DNA of 52,741 nucleotides from NCBI GenBank assembly GCA_000341795.1, contig AODO01000015.1, forward strand, positions 1-52,741, in the 5' to 3' direction. The DNA is from Rhodococcus triatomae BKS 15-14. GTDB lineage: Bacteria; Actinomycetota; Actinomycetes; Mycobacteriales; Mycobacteriaceae. Shown here piece after piece: positions 44,809 through 52,741 of this stretch. The translations under genes were made by a program, and so were the position numbers. A model generated the notes under the pieces. That model saw only the letters and a list, made by a program, of their open reading frames with translations. It was not told the DNA's origin and searched no databases. Position 1 is the first letter of the stretch, and every line of letters starts with the position of its first letter.

Positions 44809-45840
44809 TCAGGCCGTGGACTCCCACACGTCCGGGACGACCGATCGGACGCGGCGCCCGCGCCCGTCCAGGACGTGGCCGAGCAGCTTGTGCAGCCGCA
44901 GGACCACCGAACGATCCCGGATGTCGAGATCGGGATAGGAATCGGCGAGCCGCTGTTCGAACGCACCGAGGTCCCCGACGGACCGCAGCCAGGTCTGCAC
45001 CACGAGGTTGTTCGGTCCGTGCACGGCGAAGCAGTTCCGTGTCTCCGGTTCACGGCTGAGCCGACGGCCCGTGTCCTCGATCCGGGCCGGCGGCACGCGG
45101 CCCCAGAACGTGGCGAGGACCGCGTAGCCGGCTAGGGGCCGAGCGAACTCGCATCGCATGGTCACCAGTTCGAGGTGCAGAAGCCGGTCCAGTCGCCTGC
45201 GGACGCTCGGTGCACTGATTCCGAGCTCGGCACCGAGTTCGGTCCACGACCGGCGCCCGTCCCGCGACAGCGCCCGCAGGAGGGCCCGGTCCGGGGCGGA
45301 GAGTGCGGACGCGCCCGACAGTCCTCCCGGCGTCCGTGTCGAGGGAAGGGTGGAACGCTCCCCCGGCCCGAGCGCGTTCAGTCGCCAACGACTGCCCTCG
45401 GTGAACCACTGGGTGATCAGCCTCGTGCGCACCGACTCGACCCCGTCGATCGTGGCGACGACGTTGAGGGCGAAGCGCGACATCCCTTCCAAATCGGGGG
45501 TGCCCGCCGTCACGAGCAGGTCGGCGTCGCCGCCCGCGTACTCCACCGTCACCGCGAAGGTGTGTTCGACGAGTGCAGCGGCGACGGATTCGCAGCGGTC
45601 CGGACGGCATCGGATCTCGAGGAAGGCGGTGCAGACCTGACGGAACACCCTCGTCGAGGGCGAGACCGTGATCCAGGCGTTCCCCGCTGCACACAGGCGA
45701 CTCCACCGCCGTGCCAGCGTGACGGGGTCGAGCTCGAGTGCGTCGGCCAGTTGGGTCCACGAGGCCCGGGGCGCGAGTTGGAGCGCATTGATCAGACGAA
45801 GATCAACCTCGTCGATGATCTTGTCCGTTTCCTGCGTCAT
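44809..45840 (-). CDS. Tandem Lrp/AsnC-family regulator
   Basis: 343 residues made of two AsnC-like halves. The first HTH is at about 11-60 (DEVDLRLINALQLAPRASWT, LADALELDPVTLARRWSRL) with a RAM-like region after it (about 68-145). The second HTH is at about 183-230 (LSAPDRALLRALSRDGRRSW, LGISAPSVRRRLDRLLHLEL) with a second RAM-like region to about 320. Canonical Lrp proteins have one HTH and one RAM domain and half this length, so one chain equals a dimer. The divergent partner operon (FMO, BASS transporter, SDR) starts 117 bases away and is the likely target. The effector is unknown. Confidence 0.88.
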   Translation of the reverse strand: MTQETDKIIDEVDLRLINALQLAPRASWTQLADALELDPVTLARRWSRLCAAGNAWITVSPSTRVFRQVCTAFLEIRCRPDRCESVAAALVEHTFAVTVEYAGGDADLLVTAGTPDLEGMSRFALNVVATIDGVESVRTRLITQWFTEGSRWRLNALGPGERSTLPSTRTPGGLSGASALSAPDRALLRALSRDGRRSWTELGAELGISAPSVRRRLDRLLHLELVTMRCEFARPLAGYAVLATFWGRVPPARIEDTGRRLSREPETRNCFAVHGPNNLVVQTWLRSVGDLGAFEQRLADSYPDLDIRDRSVVLRLHKLLGHVLDGRGRRVRSVVPDVWESTA

Positions 45841-45957
45841 GACTGATTATTCTCACCGATTCCTGCAAAGTTCGGCATCTCGGCCATCCGACGGGACGAT
45901 TCGGGCTGACCAGCCGGGGCCGTGGGGGCCCGGCCTCGCAGGAAGGGCCGCCTCACC

Positions 45958-47331
45958 GTGTCCGCACCCTCGTCCACATCCACCGCCGATCGGTATGCGC
46001 TGATCGGAGCGGGCCCCTCCGGTCTCGCGGGGGCCCGCAACCTGTCCCGCCTCGGCATCCCGTTCGACGGGTTCGAATCGCACACCGAGGTCGGTGGGCT
46101 CTGGAACATCGACAATCCGCGCAGCACCGTGTATCGCTCCGCGCATCTGATCTCCTCGAAGACGACGACGCAGTTCACCGAGTTCCCGATGCCTGCCGGG
46201 ACACCGGACTATCCCGGGCACCGTGAGCTCCGGGAGTATTTCGAGGCCTACGCGCAGCGGTTCGACCTGCATCGACACTTCCGATTCGGCACGACCGTCA
46301 CGCGCGTCGAACCCGACGGCGACGGCTGGATCGTCGCGACCGAAACCGGCGGCACCGCCACGACCGCCCGGTATCGCGGGGTGATCATCGCCAACGGCAC
46401 CCTGTCCGAACCGAACATGCCGGCCTTCGCCGGCACGTTCGCCGGCGAACTCCTGCACACCAGTACGTATCGCGATCCACGGATCTTCGACGGCAAGCGG
46501 GTTTTGATCATCGGCGCGGGCAACAGCGGCTGCGATATCGCGGTGGACGCGGTCCACCACGCGCGGTCCGTCGACATCAGCGTCCGGCGCGGCTACCACT
46601 TCGTCCCGAAGTACATGCTGGGTCGCCCCGCCGACACGCTCGGTGGACGGCTGTCCCTCCCGCCGTGGCTCAAACAGCGCATCGACTCACGCCTGCTCAG
46701 ACTGTTCACCGGCGATCCCGTCCGGTTCGGGTTCCCGGAACCCGATCACCGGCTGTACGAGTCACACCCGATCGTGAACTCGCTGATCCTGCACCACGCG
46801 GGTCACGGCGACGTGACGGTCCGCGCCGACCTCGATCGCTTCGACGGCAACCTCGCGCACTTCACCGACGGCCACGTGGGCGATTACGACCTGGTCGTGT
46901 GCGCGACCGGATACCGGCTGCACTATCCGTTCATCGCGCCCGAGCATCTCGACTGGGGTGGACGAGCCCCGTCGCTCTATCTGAACATCGCCTCCCGCAG
47001 GTACCCGACACTCTTCGTCCTCGGGATGATCGAGGCCTCCGGAATCGGCTGGCAGGGTCGTCACGAGCAGGCCGAACTGGTGGCGAAGGCGATCCGGGCC
47101 CGGGACGAGTCCCCCGAGTCGGCGGCCGAGTTCGCAGCCAGGGTCGCCGGGCCCGAGCCCGATCTCAGCGGCGGTTACCGCTATCTCGATCTCGACCGGA
47201 TGTCGTACTACGTGAACAGGGACGCCTACCGGCGGACCGTCGTCGAGCACATCGCCCGGTTCGACGCCGGGGCGAGCACGCGTCGCGGCTCCGTCGCTCC
47301 CTCCCCGAAGGATGCCCATGCCCATCGATGA
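45958..47331 (+). CDS. Flavin-containing monooxygenase / Baeyer-Villiger-like
   Basis: 457 residues from a GTG at 45958 with GGAAGGG 10 bases upstream. FAD binding is ALIGAGPSGLAGARN near the N-terminus. The FMO fingerprint F-x-G-x3-H-x3-Y appears as FAGELLHTSTY. The NADPH site is RVLIIGAGNSGCDIA, and VCATGYRLHYPF is the conserved ATGY motif. The terminal Tyr of the fingerprint favours N/S-oxygenating FMO over true BVMO. It is first in an operon with a BASS transporter and an SDR. The 3' end overlaps the transporter start by 14 bases. The substrate is unknown. Confidence 0.88.
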   Translation: MSAPSSTSTADRYALIGAGPSGLAGARNLSRLGIPFDGFESHTEVGGLWNIDNPRSTVYRSAHLISSKTTTQFTEFPMPAGTPDYPGHRELREYFEAYAQRFDLHRHFRFGTTVTRVEPDGDGWIVATETGGTATTARYRGVIIANGTLSEPNMPAFAGTFAGELLHTSTYRDPRIFDGKRVLIIGAGNSGCDIAVDAVHHARSVDISVRRGYHFVPKYMLGRPADTLGGRLSLPPWLKQRIDSRLLRLFTGDPVRFGFPEPDHRLYESHPIVNSLILHHAGHGDVTVRADLDRFDGNLAHFTDGHVGDYDLVVCATGYRLHYPFIAPEHLDWGGRAPSLYLNIASRRYPTLFVLGMIEASGIGWQGRHEQAELVAKAIRARDESPESAAEFAARVAGPEPDLSGGYRYLDLDRMSYYVNRDAYRRTVVEHIARFDAGASTRRGSVAPSPKDAHAHR

Positions 47332-48244
47332 CGTGGTGCTCGACTTCAACGAGAACTCGCTGACGCTCCTGAGCATCGTCCTCGCCGGGATCATGTTCGG
47401 GATCGCACTGGACACCTCGGTCGACGACTTCCGCGCCGCACTGCGGGCGCCGCGCGCGATGGCCGTCGGGATCGCGGCTCAGTTCCTCCTGCTGCCCGCG
47501 GTGACCTTCGTGCTCACGCTGGTGTTGAACCCGGCCCCGTCGATCGCGCTCGGCATGATCCTGGTGGCGTGCTGTCCACCGGGGAACATCTCCAACGTGC
47601 TGACGCACCGCGCGAAAGGCAATGTCGCGCTGTCGGTCTCGATGACGGGAGTGTCGAACGTCCTGGCGATCTTCCTGATGCCACTCAACATCGCGTTCTG
47701 GGGCAGCCGCCAGCCGGAGACCGATGCGCTGTTGAGGTCGGTCTCCCTCAGTCCCGCGGCGATGCTCGCCGACGTCGCGCTCGTCATCGGGTTGCCGTTC
47801 GCCGTGGGTCTGCTCGTCGCCCGCGTCCGACCCGGGTGGGCGTCCGCCGCGGAACCGTGGGTCAAGAACCTGTCCCTGCTCGCCCTCCTGGCGTTCATCG
47901 TCGCGGCGCTCGCCGGCAACTTCTCGGTGTTCACCGAGTACATCGGGATCGTGCTGCTCGCGGTGTTCCTGCACGACGCGGTGGCGCTGGCGCTCGGCTA
48001 CGGGTGCGCGGTCGCCACAGGCCTCGACGAGCGCAACAGACGGGCGGTGACGTTCGAGGTCGGCATCCGCAACGCCGGGCTGGTGCTCGGTCTCGTCTTC
48101 ACGTTCTTCGACGGCCTGGGCGGCATGGCGATCGTCGCCGGCTGGTGGGGCATCTGGGACATCGTCGCCGGCCTGGTGCTGGCAGGAATCTGGTCGAGAA
48201 GGCGCATCACGGCGCCGCAGCGGACGGAAGGAGCATCGGCATGA
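47318..48244 (+). CDS. Bile acid:sodium symporter (BASS) family transporter
   Basis: 308 residues from the ATG at 47318, preferred over the ATG at 47312 because the AAGGA is then properly spaced. About ten hydrophobic segments are seen. The BASS family block ILVACCPPGNISNVLTHRAKG covers the conserved crossover region of TM4. A second one near TM9 has TFEVGIRNAGLVLGLVFTF. Bacterial members move organic anions with Na+ (bile-acid-like compounds, pantoate, keto acids). The start lies inside the FMO gene and the stop overlaps the SDR start (ATGA), so all three are coupled. Confidence 0.9.
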   Translation: MPIDDVVLDFNENSLTLLSIVLAGIMFGIALDTSVDDFRAALRAPRAMAVGIAAQFLLLPAVTFVLTLVLNPAPSIALGMILVACCPPGNISNVLTHRAKGNVALSVSMTGVSNVLAIFLMPLNIAFWGSRQPETDALLRSVSLSPAAMLADVALVIGLPFAVGLLVARVRPGWASAAEPWVKNLSLLALLAFIVAALAGNFSVFTEYIGIVLLAVFLHDAVALALGYGCAVATGLDERNRRAVTFEVGIRNAGLVLGLVFTFFDGLGGMAIVAGWWGIWDIVAGLVLAGIWSRRRITAPQRTEGASA

Positions 48245-49212
48245 CGGTGATGGTGACCGGAGGCAGTGGCTTCCTCGGCCGGTCGGTGGTCCGCGGACTA
48301 CGGGAGGCGAACCAGCGAGTGGTGAGCGTCGATCTGCGATCACCCTCCGACCCGCTCGACGGCGTCACCTACGCCGTCGGCGACGTGTGCGATCCGGAGT
48401 CGATGGCGGCGGTCCTCGCGGACCACGCCGTCGAGACGGTGGTGCACCTCGCCTCGATCGTCAACCCCGGTCGTTCGACGACGCCGGAGCAGGAGTACCG
48501 CGTGGACGTCGAGGGGTCGCGCACGGTGCTCGGTGCCTGCGTGGCGCACGGCGTCCGCCGCATCGTCGTCTCGTCGAGCGGTGCGGCCTACGGCTATCAC
48601 GACGACAACCCGTCCTGGATCACCGAGGACACCCCCCTGCGCGGAAACGACAGCTTCCCGTACTCGCGGCACAAGCGACTCGTCGAGGAGATGCTGGCCG
48701 AGTATCGCCGCGACCACCCCGAGCTGGAGCAGACGATCTTCCGGATCGGCACCATCCTCGGCGCGGACGTCGACAACCAGATCACCGCACTGTTCGAGAA
48801 GAACCGTCTGCTCAAGATCCGGGGCAGTGACAGCCCGTTCGTGTTCGTCTGGGATCAGGACGTGGCGTCCGCGATGGTCCAGGCGTGCGTCGGCTCCCGG
48901 ACCGGGATCTTCAACGTCGCGGGCGACGGGGCGATGACCGTGGACGACATCGCGGAAACACTCGGAAAGCGGACGCTGACCGTGGCGCCGAGCCTGGTCC
49001 GGCTGGGCCTTCGCGTGGGCCACGCACTGAAACTGACGGTGCACGGACCGGAGCAGGTGAAGTTCCTGCAGTACCGCCCGGTCCTGGACAACAACCGACT
49101 CAAGTGCGTGTTCGGATACACCCCGCGCTACACCACGCGGGAGGCGTTCGGCGCATGGCAGGCGACCCGCTCCGCGCCCGCGTCGGACGCCGGCAGTCGA
49201 TCGCGCGCATAG
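48241..49212 (+). CDS. NAD-dependent epimerase/dehydratase (extended SDR)
   Basis: 323 residues. The extended-SDR nucleotide site is VTGGSGFLGRSVVRG, VSVDLRSP has the NAD-specific Asp, VVHLASIVNPG is present, and the catalytic block is SSSGAAYG followed by YSRHK (Tyr/Lys). The C-terminal substrate domain contains FVWDQDVASAM and FNVAGDGAMTVDDIAE. It resembles UDP-sugar epimerases and 3-beta-hydroxysteroid dehydrogenase-like SDRs. No sugar genes are nearby. It is the third gene of the FMO-BASS-SDR unit, so it probably acts on the same small molecule. Confidence 0.88.
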   Translation: MTVMVTGGSGFLGRSVVRGLREANQRVVSVDLRSPSDPLDGVTYAVGDVCDPESMAAVLADHAVETVVHLASIVNPGRSTTPEQEYRVDVEGSRTVLGACVAHGVRRIVVSSSGAAYGYHDDNPSWITEDTPLRGNDSFPYSRHKRLVEEMLAEYRRDHPELEQTIFRIGTILGADVDNQITALFEKNRLLKIRGSDSPFVFVWDQDVASAMVQACVGSRTGIFNVAGDGAMTVDDIAETLGKRTLTVAPSLVRLGLRVGHALKLTVHGPEQVKFLQYRPVLDNNRLKCVFGYTPRYTTREAFGAWQATRSAPASDAGSRSRA

Positions 49213-49241
49213 TCACCCCTATCGCGAGCCGCTCCCCATAA

Positions 49242-49255
49242 GGTAGAACCTGTTT
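49242..49255. promoter_or_regulatory. KstR-like box before the nitronate monooxygenase gene
   Basis: TAGAACCTGTTTCA fits the KstR consensus TNNAACNNGTTNNA at every fixed position. It follows a TAAGGT -10-like hexamer (49237-49242) immediately and so would overlap the transcription start, 34-47 bases before the ATG. KstR represses steroid catabolism genes in mycobacteria and rhodococci. Confidence 0.5.
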
Positions 49256-49288
49256 CAGTCTGCCACCTGCCTCACTGAAGGAGCGCCC

Positions 49289-50422
49289 ATGCACACCCCA
49301 CTCTGCGACGACCTCGGCATCGAGTTCCCGATCTTCGCGTTCACCCACTGCCGGGACGTCGTCGTCGCGGTCAGCAAGGCGGGCGGATTCGGCGTCCTCG
49401 GTGCGGTCGGCTTCACACCCGAGGAACTCGAGATCGAGCTGAAGTGGATCGACGAGCACATCGGCGACCACCCCTACGGCGTCGACATCGTCATCCCGAA
49501 CAAGTACGAGGGCATGGACTCGAACCTGTCCGGCGAAGAACTGACGACGATGCTGCAGAACATGGTCCCGAAGGAGACCCTGGAGTTCGGGCGCAAGATC
49601 CTCACCGACCACGGCGTCCCGCTGGCCGACGACGGCAGCGAGAACGCGTTGCAGCTTCTCGGCTGGACCGAGGCCACCGCGACCCCGCAGGTCGAGGTCG
49701 CGCTGCAGCACCCGAAGGTCACGCTGATCGCGAACGCACTCGGCACCCCGCCTGCCGACATGATCGAGCACATCCACCAGGCCGGCCGCAAGGTCGCGGC
49801 GCTGTGCGGCTCCCCGTACCAGGCACGCAAGCACGCCGACGCCGGCGTCGACATCATCATCGCCCAGGGCGGCGAGGGCGGCGGCCACTGCGGCGAGGTC
49901 GGCTCGATCGTGCTGTGGCCGCAGGTCGTGAAGGAGGTCGCGCCGGTTCCGGTGCTCGCCGCAGGCGGCATCGGCAGCGGACAGCAGATCGCCGCGGCGC
50001 TCGCCCTCGGCGCGCAGGGTGCATGGTCCGGCTCGCAGTGGCTGATGGTCGAGGAGGCGGAGAACACCGCCGTCCAGCAGCAGGCGTACATCGACGCCTC
50101 GAGCCGCGACACGGTCCGCAGCCGCTCGTTCACGGGCAAGCCGTGCCGCATGCTGCGCAACGACTGGACCGAGGCATGGGAGAAGGAGGGCAACCCGGAG
50201 CCCCTCGGCATGCCGCTGCAGTACATGGTGTCCGGCATGGCCGTCGCCGCCACCCACAAGTACCCCGACGAGACCGTCGACGTCGCGTTCAACCCGGTCG
50301 GCCAGGTCGTCGGCCAGTTCGAGAAGGTCGAGAAGACCTCGGCGGTCATCGAGCGCTGGGTGCAGGAGTACCTCGAGGCGACCGGCACGCTCGAGCAGCT
50401 GAACGAGGCAGCGAGCGTCTGA
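49289..50422 (+). CDS. NAD(P)H-dependent flavin oxidoreductase / nitronate monooxygenase family
   Basis: 377 residues, with GAAGGAG seven bases before the ATG. The TIM-barrel FMN protein has PIFAFTHCRDVVVAVSKAGG at the start, VIAQGGEGGGHCG with the GGEGGGH region used by this family, and VLAAGGIGSGQQIAAAL for FMN phosphate. It is longer than classical 2-nitropropane dioxygenases. The motifs resemble mycobacterial paralogues, some of which lie in sterol catabolism regulons. It may oxidise nitronates or act as an enoyl/flavin reductase. The KstR-like box supports a steroid link. Single gene, convergent with dinB, only 6 bases between stops. Confidence 0.88.
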   Translation: MHTPLCDDLGIEFPIFAFTHCRDVVVAVSKAGGFGVLGAVGFTPEELEIELKWIDEHIGDHPYGVDIVIPNKYEGMDSNLSGEELTTMLQNMVPKETLEFGRKILTDHGVPLADDGSENALQLLGWTEATATPQVEVALQHPKVTLIANALGTPPADMIEHIHQAGRKVAALCGSPYQARKHADAGVDIIIAQGGEGGGHCGEVGSIVLWPQVVKEVAPVPVLAAGGIGSGQQIAAALALGAQGAWSGSQWLMVEEAENTAVQQQAYIDASSRDTVRSRSFTGKPCRMLRNDWTEAWEKEGNPEPLGMPLQYMVSGMAVAATHKYPDETVDVAFNPVGQVVGQFEKVEKTSAVIERWVQEYLEATGTLEQLNEAASV

Positions 50423-50428
50423 CCCACG

Positions 50429-51760
50429 TCAGTCGGGGAGGATCGGGACGCTCACGCCGCGGTCGCGGCCCAGCATCGCGGCCCGCGTGACGGCCACGGC
50501 ACCGAAGCGGCTGCGCACGGAGTCCACCGCGGCGTCCAGGGCGACGGCGTCCCGCGCGCCGGCCGGAACGGCACGCACACCGGCGTTCACCGCGGGCCGC
50601 ATGCCGCCGACATCGGGCGGCATGCGGCGGGCGCCCTGGTCCTCCCCACCCAGGTCGAGCGGCAGCGCGAGCTGCTCGGCCCCTTCCCTGTCCAGGTTGG
50701 TCAGTGCGACACCGACGAGCGTCAGGCCCTGGTCGAGGATCAGCGGCCCGACGTCGTGGAGGAGAGCGCGTACGGCGGACAGGATCGTCTCGGTCCGCGC
50801 CGTCGCCTGCCCGACCGTCACGGACCGGGTGGCGCGGGTGAAATCCGCGAACCGAAGGCGCAGCACCACCGTCCGGCACACCCGTCCGGCGCGGCGCAGC
50901 CGCCGCGTCACCCGGTCGACCAGTGAGGCGGCGATCGCCTCGATCTCGTCGAGCGACCGCTGTCCGCGACCGAGTGCGTGCTGAGCTCCGATCGACCGAC
51001 TCCGCGTGCCGGTCTGCACGCGCCGCGGATCCCGCGCCCAGGACAACGCGTGCAGGTGACGCCCGGCCCCCTGTCCGACCACCGCCATCAGTTCCCGCTC
51101 GGGCAGCACCGCCATCTGTCCGACCGTCTCGATTCCGTAGGCGCGGAGTTTGCCCGCGGTGACGGCACCGACGCCCCACAACCTCTCCACCGGAAGGGGA
51201 TGCAGGAACTCCAGTTCCGCATCCGGCGGCACAAGCAGCAGCCCGTCGGGCTTGCCGACCGCGCTGGCAACCTTCGCGAGGAACTTGGTGCGGGCGATAC
51301 CGACGGTGATCGGCAGTCCGACCTTCTCGCGGACCTCCGCGCGCAAGCGGGTCGCGATCGCGAGCGGGGTGCCCGACACCCGGGCGAGCCCTCCGACGTC
51401 GAGGAAAGCCTCGTCGATCGAGATGCCCTCGACCAGCGGAGTGGTGTCCCGGAACACCTCGAACACCGCCTTGCTCGCCTCGGCGTATGCCGACATCCGC
51501 GGCCGCACCATCACGGCCTGCGGGCACAGGCGCAGCGCCAGTCCGGCACTGCTCGGCGTCCGGACTCCGAACGCCTTCGCCTCGTAGCTCGCCGCGAGGA
51601 CGACGCCGCCGCCGACGATCACCGGACGGCCGCGCAGCGAGGGGTCGTCGCGCTGCTCTACGGAGGCGTAGAAGGAGTCCAGGTCTGCGTGCAGGATCGT
51701 GGCATCGGAGCGGACGATCGCGGCAGGTCGCGAGAACGGAACACCATCGGGCACGAACAC
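50429..51760 (-). CDS. dinB: DNA polymerase IV (Y-family)
   Basis: 443 residues if it starts at the GTG at 51760. The catalytic motif is ILHADLDSFYASVEQ (first Asp pair), the steric-gate Tyr is in that block, and SIDEAFLDVG holds the other acidic pair. GIARTKFLAKVAS and LWGVGAVTAGKLRAYGI (HhH) follow. The little-finger domain lies after residue 240. EQLALPLD near residue 370 is a beta-clamp binding peptide. It performs error-prone translesion synthesis. Start choice is uncertain (GTGs at 51790, 51760 and 51754) because an SOS box overlaps this position and no clear RBS is present. Confidence 0.93.
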   Translation of the reverse strand: MFVPDGVPFSRPAAIVRSDATILHADLDSFYASVEQRDDPSLRGRPVIVGGGVVLAASYEAKAFGVRTPSSAGLALRLCPQAVMVRPRMSAYAEASKAVFEVFRDTTPLVEGISIDEAFLDVGGLARVSGTPLAIATRLRAEVREKVGLPITVGIARTKFLAKVASAVGKPDGLLLVPPDAELEFLHPLPVERLWGVGAVTAGKLRAYGIETVGQMAVLPERELMAVVGQGAGRHLHALSWARDPRRVQTGTRSRSIGAQHALGRGQRSLDEIEAIAASLVDRVTRRLRRAGRVCRTVVLRLRFADFTRATRSVTVGQATARTETILSAVRALLHDVGPLILDQGLTLVGVALTNLDREGAEQLALPLDLGGEDQGARRMPPDVGGMRPAVNAGVRAVPAGARDAVALDAAVDSVRSRFGAVAVTRAAMLGRDRGVSVPILPD

Positions 51761-51767
51761 ATGTTCG
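51754..51767. promoter_or_regulatory. LexA/SOS box at the dinB start
   Basis: CGAACACATGTTCG matches the Gram-positive/actinobacterial LexA consensus CGAAC-N4-GTTCG exactly, with perfect arms. It overlaps the candidate GTG start codons, so transcription likely starts within or just downstream, possibly giving a leaderless mRNA. DNA damage induction of dinB is expected. Confidence 0.7.
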
Positions 51768-51919
51768 CATCGGTCACCGACAGGTTTCACGAACGGCGAA
51801 CGGGCCGGCCACCCACACCCCCGGTATCCTGAAGGTGTCCGATTTGTCCCTGTGTCGAGTCGCCGCCCGGTCGCTTGGAGTTCCATGCCGCCGCGGCCGG
51901 GCTCGCTGGAAGGTCTCGC

Positions 51920-52720
51920 GTGGAACTCCTCCTGATCGTCGCAGTCATCGGCGCGGTCGTCTTCCTGGTGTCGAAGAGCCAGAAGAAGTCGTCCGGGCAC
52001 TCCGCAAACCAACTCGAGGACGCCAAGGCCGACGCCCGGCAGGCGATCGAACGCCTCGGCGGCCAGGTGTACAACCTGACCGGAACCGACGACGCGTCGA
52101 AGCAGGCGCTCGCCGATGCATCCGAGCGGTACACCGCGGCCGGCTCCCAGATCGACCAGGCCAACAGTCCCGCGCAGGCTCGCCTGGCGAAGCAGACCGC
52201 GCTCGAGGGGCTCTACTACATCCGTGCCGCGCGAACCGCGATGGGCATGGACCCCGGCCCGGAGGTCCCGAGCCTCGACGGACAGAAATCCGCGGGCCAG
52301 GTCAGCGAGGACCGTGAGATCGAGTTCGAGGGGCGCCAGGTGGCGGCCTCACCGAACCCGTCGCAACGGACCCCGAACTACTACCCGGGTGGTCGTGTCG
52401 CCGGCCGCCCCGTCCCGGCGGGCTGGTACTCCGAGCCGTGGTGGAAGCCGGCGCTCGTGGCCGGCGCGTGGGGCGTGGGCTCGATGCTGCTGTTCTCCGC
52501 GATGTTCAGCGGCATGGCGGGAGTCGCCTACGGCGCACAGGATTTCGAGAGCGGCGCCGGTGACGGCAGCGACGCAGGCGCGGACGGCGGCGACATGGGC
52601 GGAGACGCAGGCGGAGACGCCGGTGGCGAGGACTTCGGCGGTGGTGAGGACTTCGGCGGAGGAGATTTCGGCGGCGGCGACTTCGGCGGCGGCGACTTCG
52701 GCGGCGGCTTCGACTTCTGA
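51920..52720 (+). CDS. Membrane-anchored protein with Gly/Asp/Phe-rich tail
   Basis: 266 residues from a GTG at 51920. The N-terminus is a single hydrophobic helix (VELLLIVAVIGAVVFLVSK). Then comes a helical region (about 35-105, QLEDAKADARQAIERLGGQV) and a Pro/Gly linker. A second hydrophobic segment follows (WKPALVAGAWGVGSMLLFSA, then MFSGMAGVAYGA). The C-terminal 55 residues are acidic repeats of DFGGG type with no Lys or Arg. The layout resembles actinobacterial proteins annotated as DUF1542-like, but I do not recognise a function. Its promoter region is shared with dinB. Confidence 0.8.
   Translation: MELLLIVAVIGAVVFLVSKSQKKSSGHSANQLEDAKADARQAIERLGGQVYNLTGTDDASKQALADASERYTAAGSQIDQANSPAQARLAKQTALEGLYYIRAARTAMGMDPGPEVPSLDGQKSAGQVSEDREIEFEGRQVAASPNPSQRTPNYYPGGRVAGRPVPAGWYSEPWWKPALVAGAWGVGSMLLFSAMFSGMAGVAYGAQDFESGAGDGSDAGADGGDMGGDAGGDAGGEDFGGGEDFGGGDFGGGDFGGGDFGGGFDF
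52631..52717 (+). repeat. 12-bp tandem repeats encoding DFGG(G) units
   Basis: GACTTCGGCGG(C/T)GG-type units recur about six times and encode DFGGGEDFGGGDFGGGDF-type sequence at the end of the membrane protein. Low-complexity coding repeats of this sort expand and contract easily by slippage. The sequence after the stop runs into a short poly-G stretch at the window end. Confidence 0.8.
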
Positions 52721-52741
52721 GTCGGCACAGGCGGGGGGGGG

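Overview
High-GC actinobacterial chromosome, most likely Rhodococcus or a close mycolic-acid relative. The evidence is the minus-strand order valS-folC-DUF4233-ndk-rne-rplU-rpmA-obg-proB, the clpX, clpP2-clpP1-tig block, a mycothiol-dependent formaldehyde dehydrogenase, a fused pcaL, and frequent GTG starts with 4-nt GTGA overlaps. No phage genes, transposases, rRNA or CRISPR arrays were seen. Two tRNA genes are present.

Layout. 1-2.3 kb: the end of ectC, a 2-hydroxyacid dehydrogenase gene with a frameshift, a small DUF6191-type protein, a sirtuin, and a pair of hairpin repeats. 2.3-14.5 kb (minus strand): the conserved housekeeping run valS to proB. 14.5-26.6 kb: a mixed accessory set (GNAT, paired SMR exporters, SDR, AIM24-like protein, iron-siderophore binding lipoprotein, FdhF/YdeP oxidoreductase with FdhD, secreted lipase, MscR with an MBL hydrolase, LuxR-type regulator with an ATPase-like domain). 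26.7-34.1 kb: a complete protocatechuate branch of the beta-ketoadipate pathway (pcaIJ divergent from pcaHGBLRF). 34.2-39.9 kb: quinate/shikimate catabolism (aroE, TetR regulator, MHS-type transporter, quiC, aroQ). 39.97-44.3 kb: clpX, clpP2-clpP1 and tig, then tRNA-Pro and tRNA-Gly. 44.8-49.2 kb: a tandem Lrp regulator divergent from an operon of flavin monooxygenase, BASS transporter and epimerase-like SDR. 49.3-52.7 kb: a nitronate monooxygenase-like gene, dinB and a membrane protein with a Gly/Asp/Phe-rich tail.

How the genes work together. AroQ and AroE feed 3-dehydroshikimate to QuiC, which makes protocatechuate. PcaGH, PcaB and PcaL convert that to 3-oxoadipate, and PcaIJ and PcaF yield succinyl-CoA and acetyl-CoA. 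The regulatory DNA ties the modules together. The pcaI/pcaH divergent region holds four related 16-bp elements, arranged as two mirror-image tandem pairs with an identical 19-bp period, and a similar palindrome lies in front of the transporter gene. A second motif family, probably for the local TetR protein, sits at the aroE/tetR, transporter and aroQ-quiC promoters. The transporter promoter therefore appears to be under dual control.

Other candidate control sites are an IdeR-like iron box, a KstR-like box, a ClgR-like box, an SOS box overlapping the dinB start, and two probable leaderless promoters. The least explained unit is the tandem-Lrp/FMO/BASS/SDR locus.
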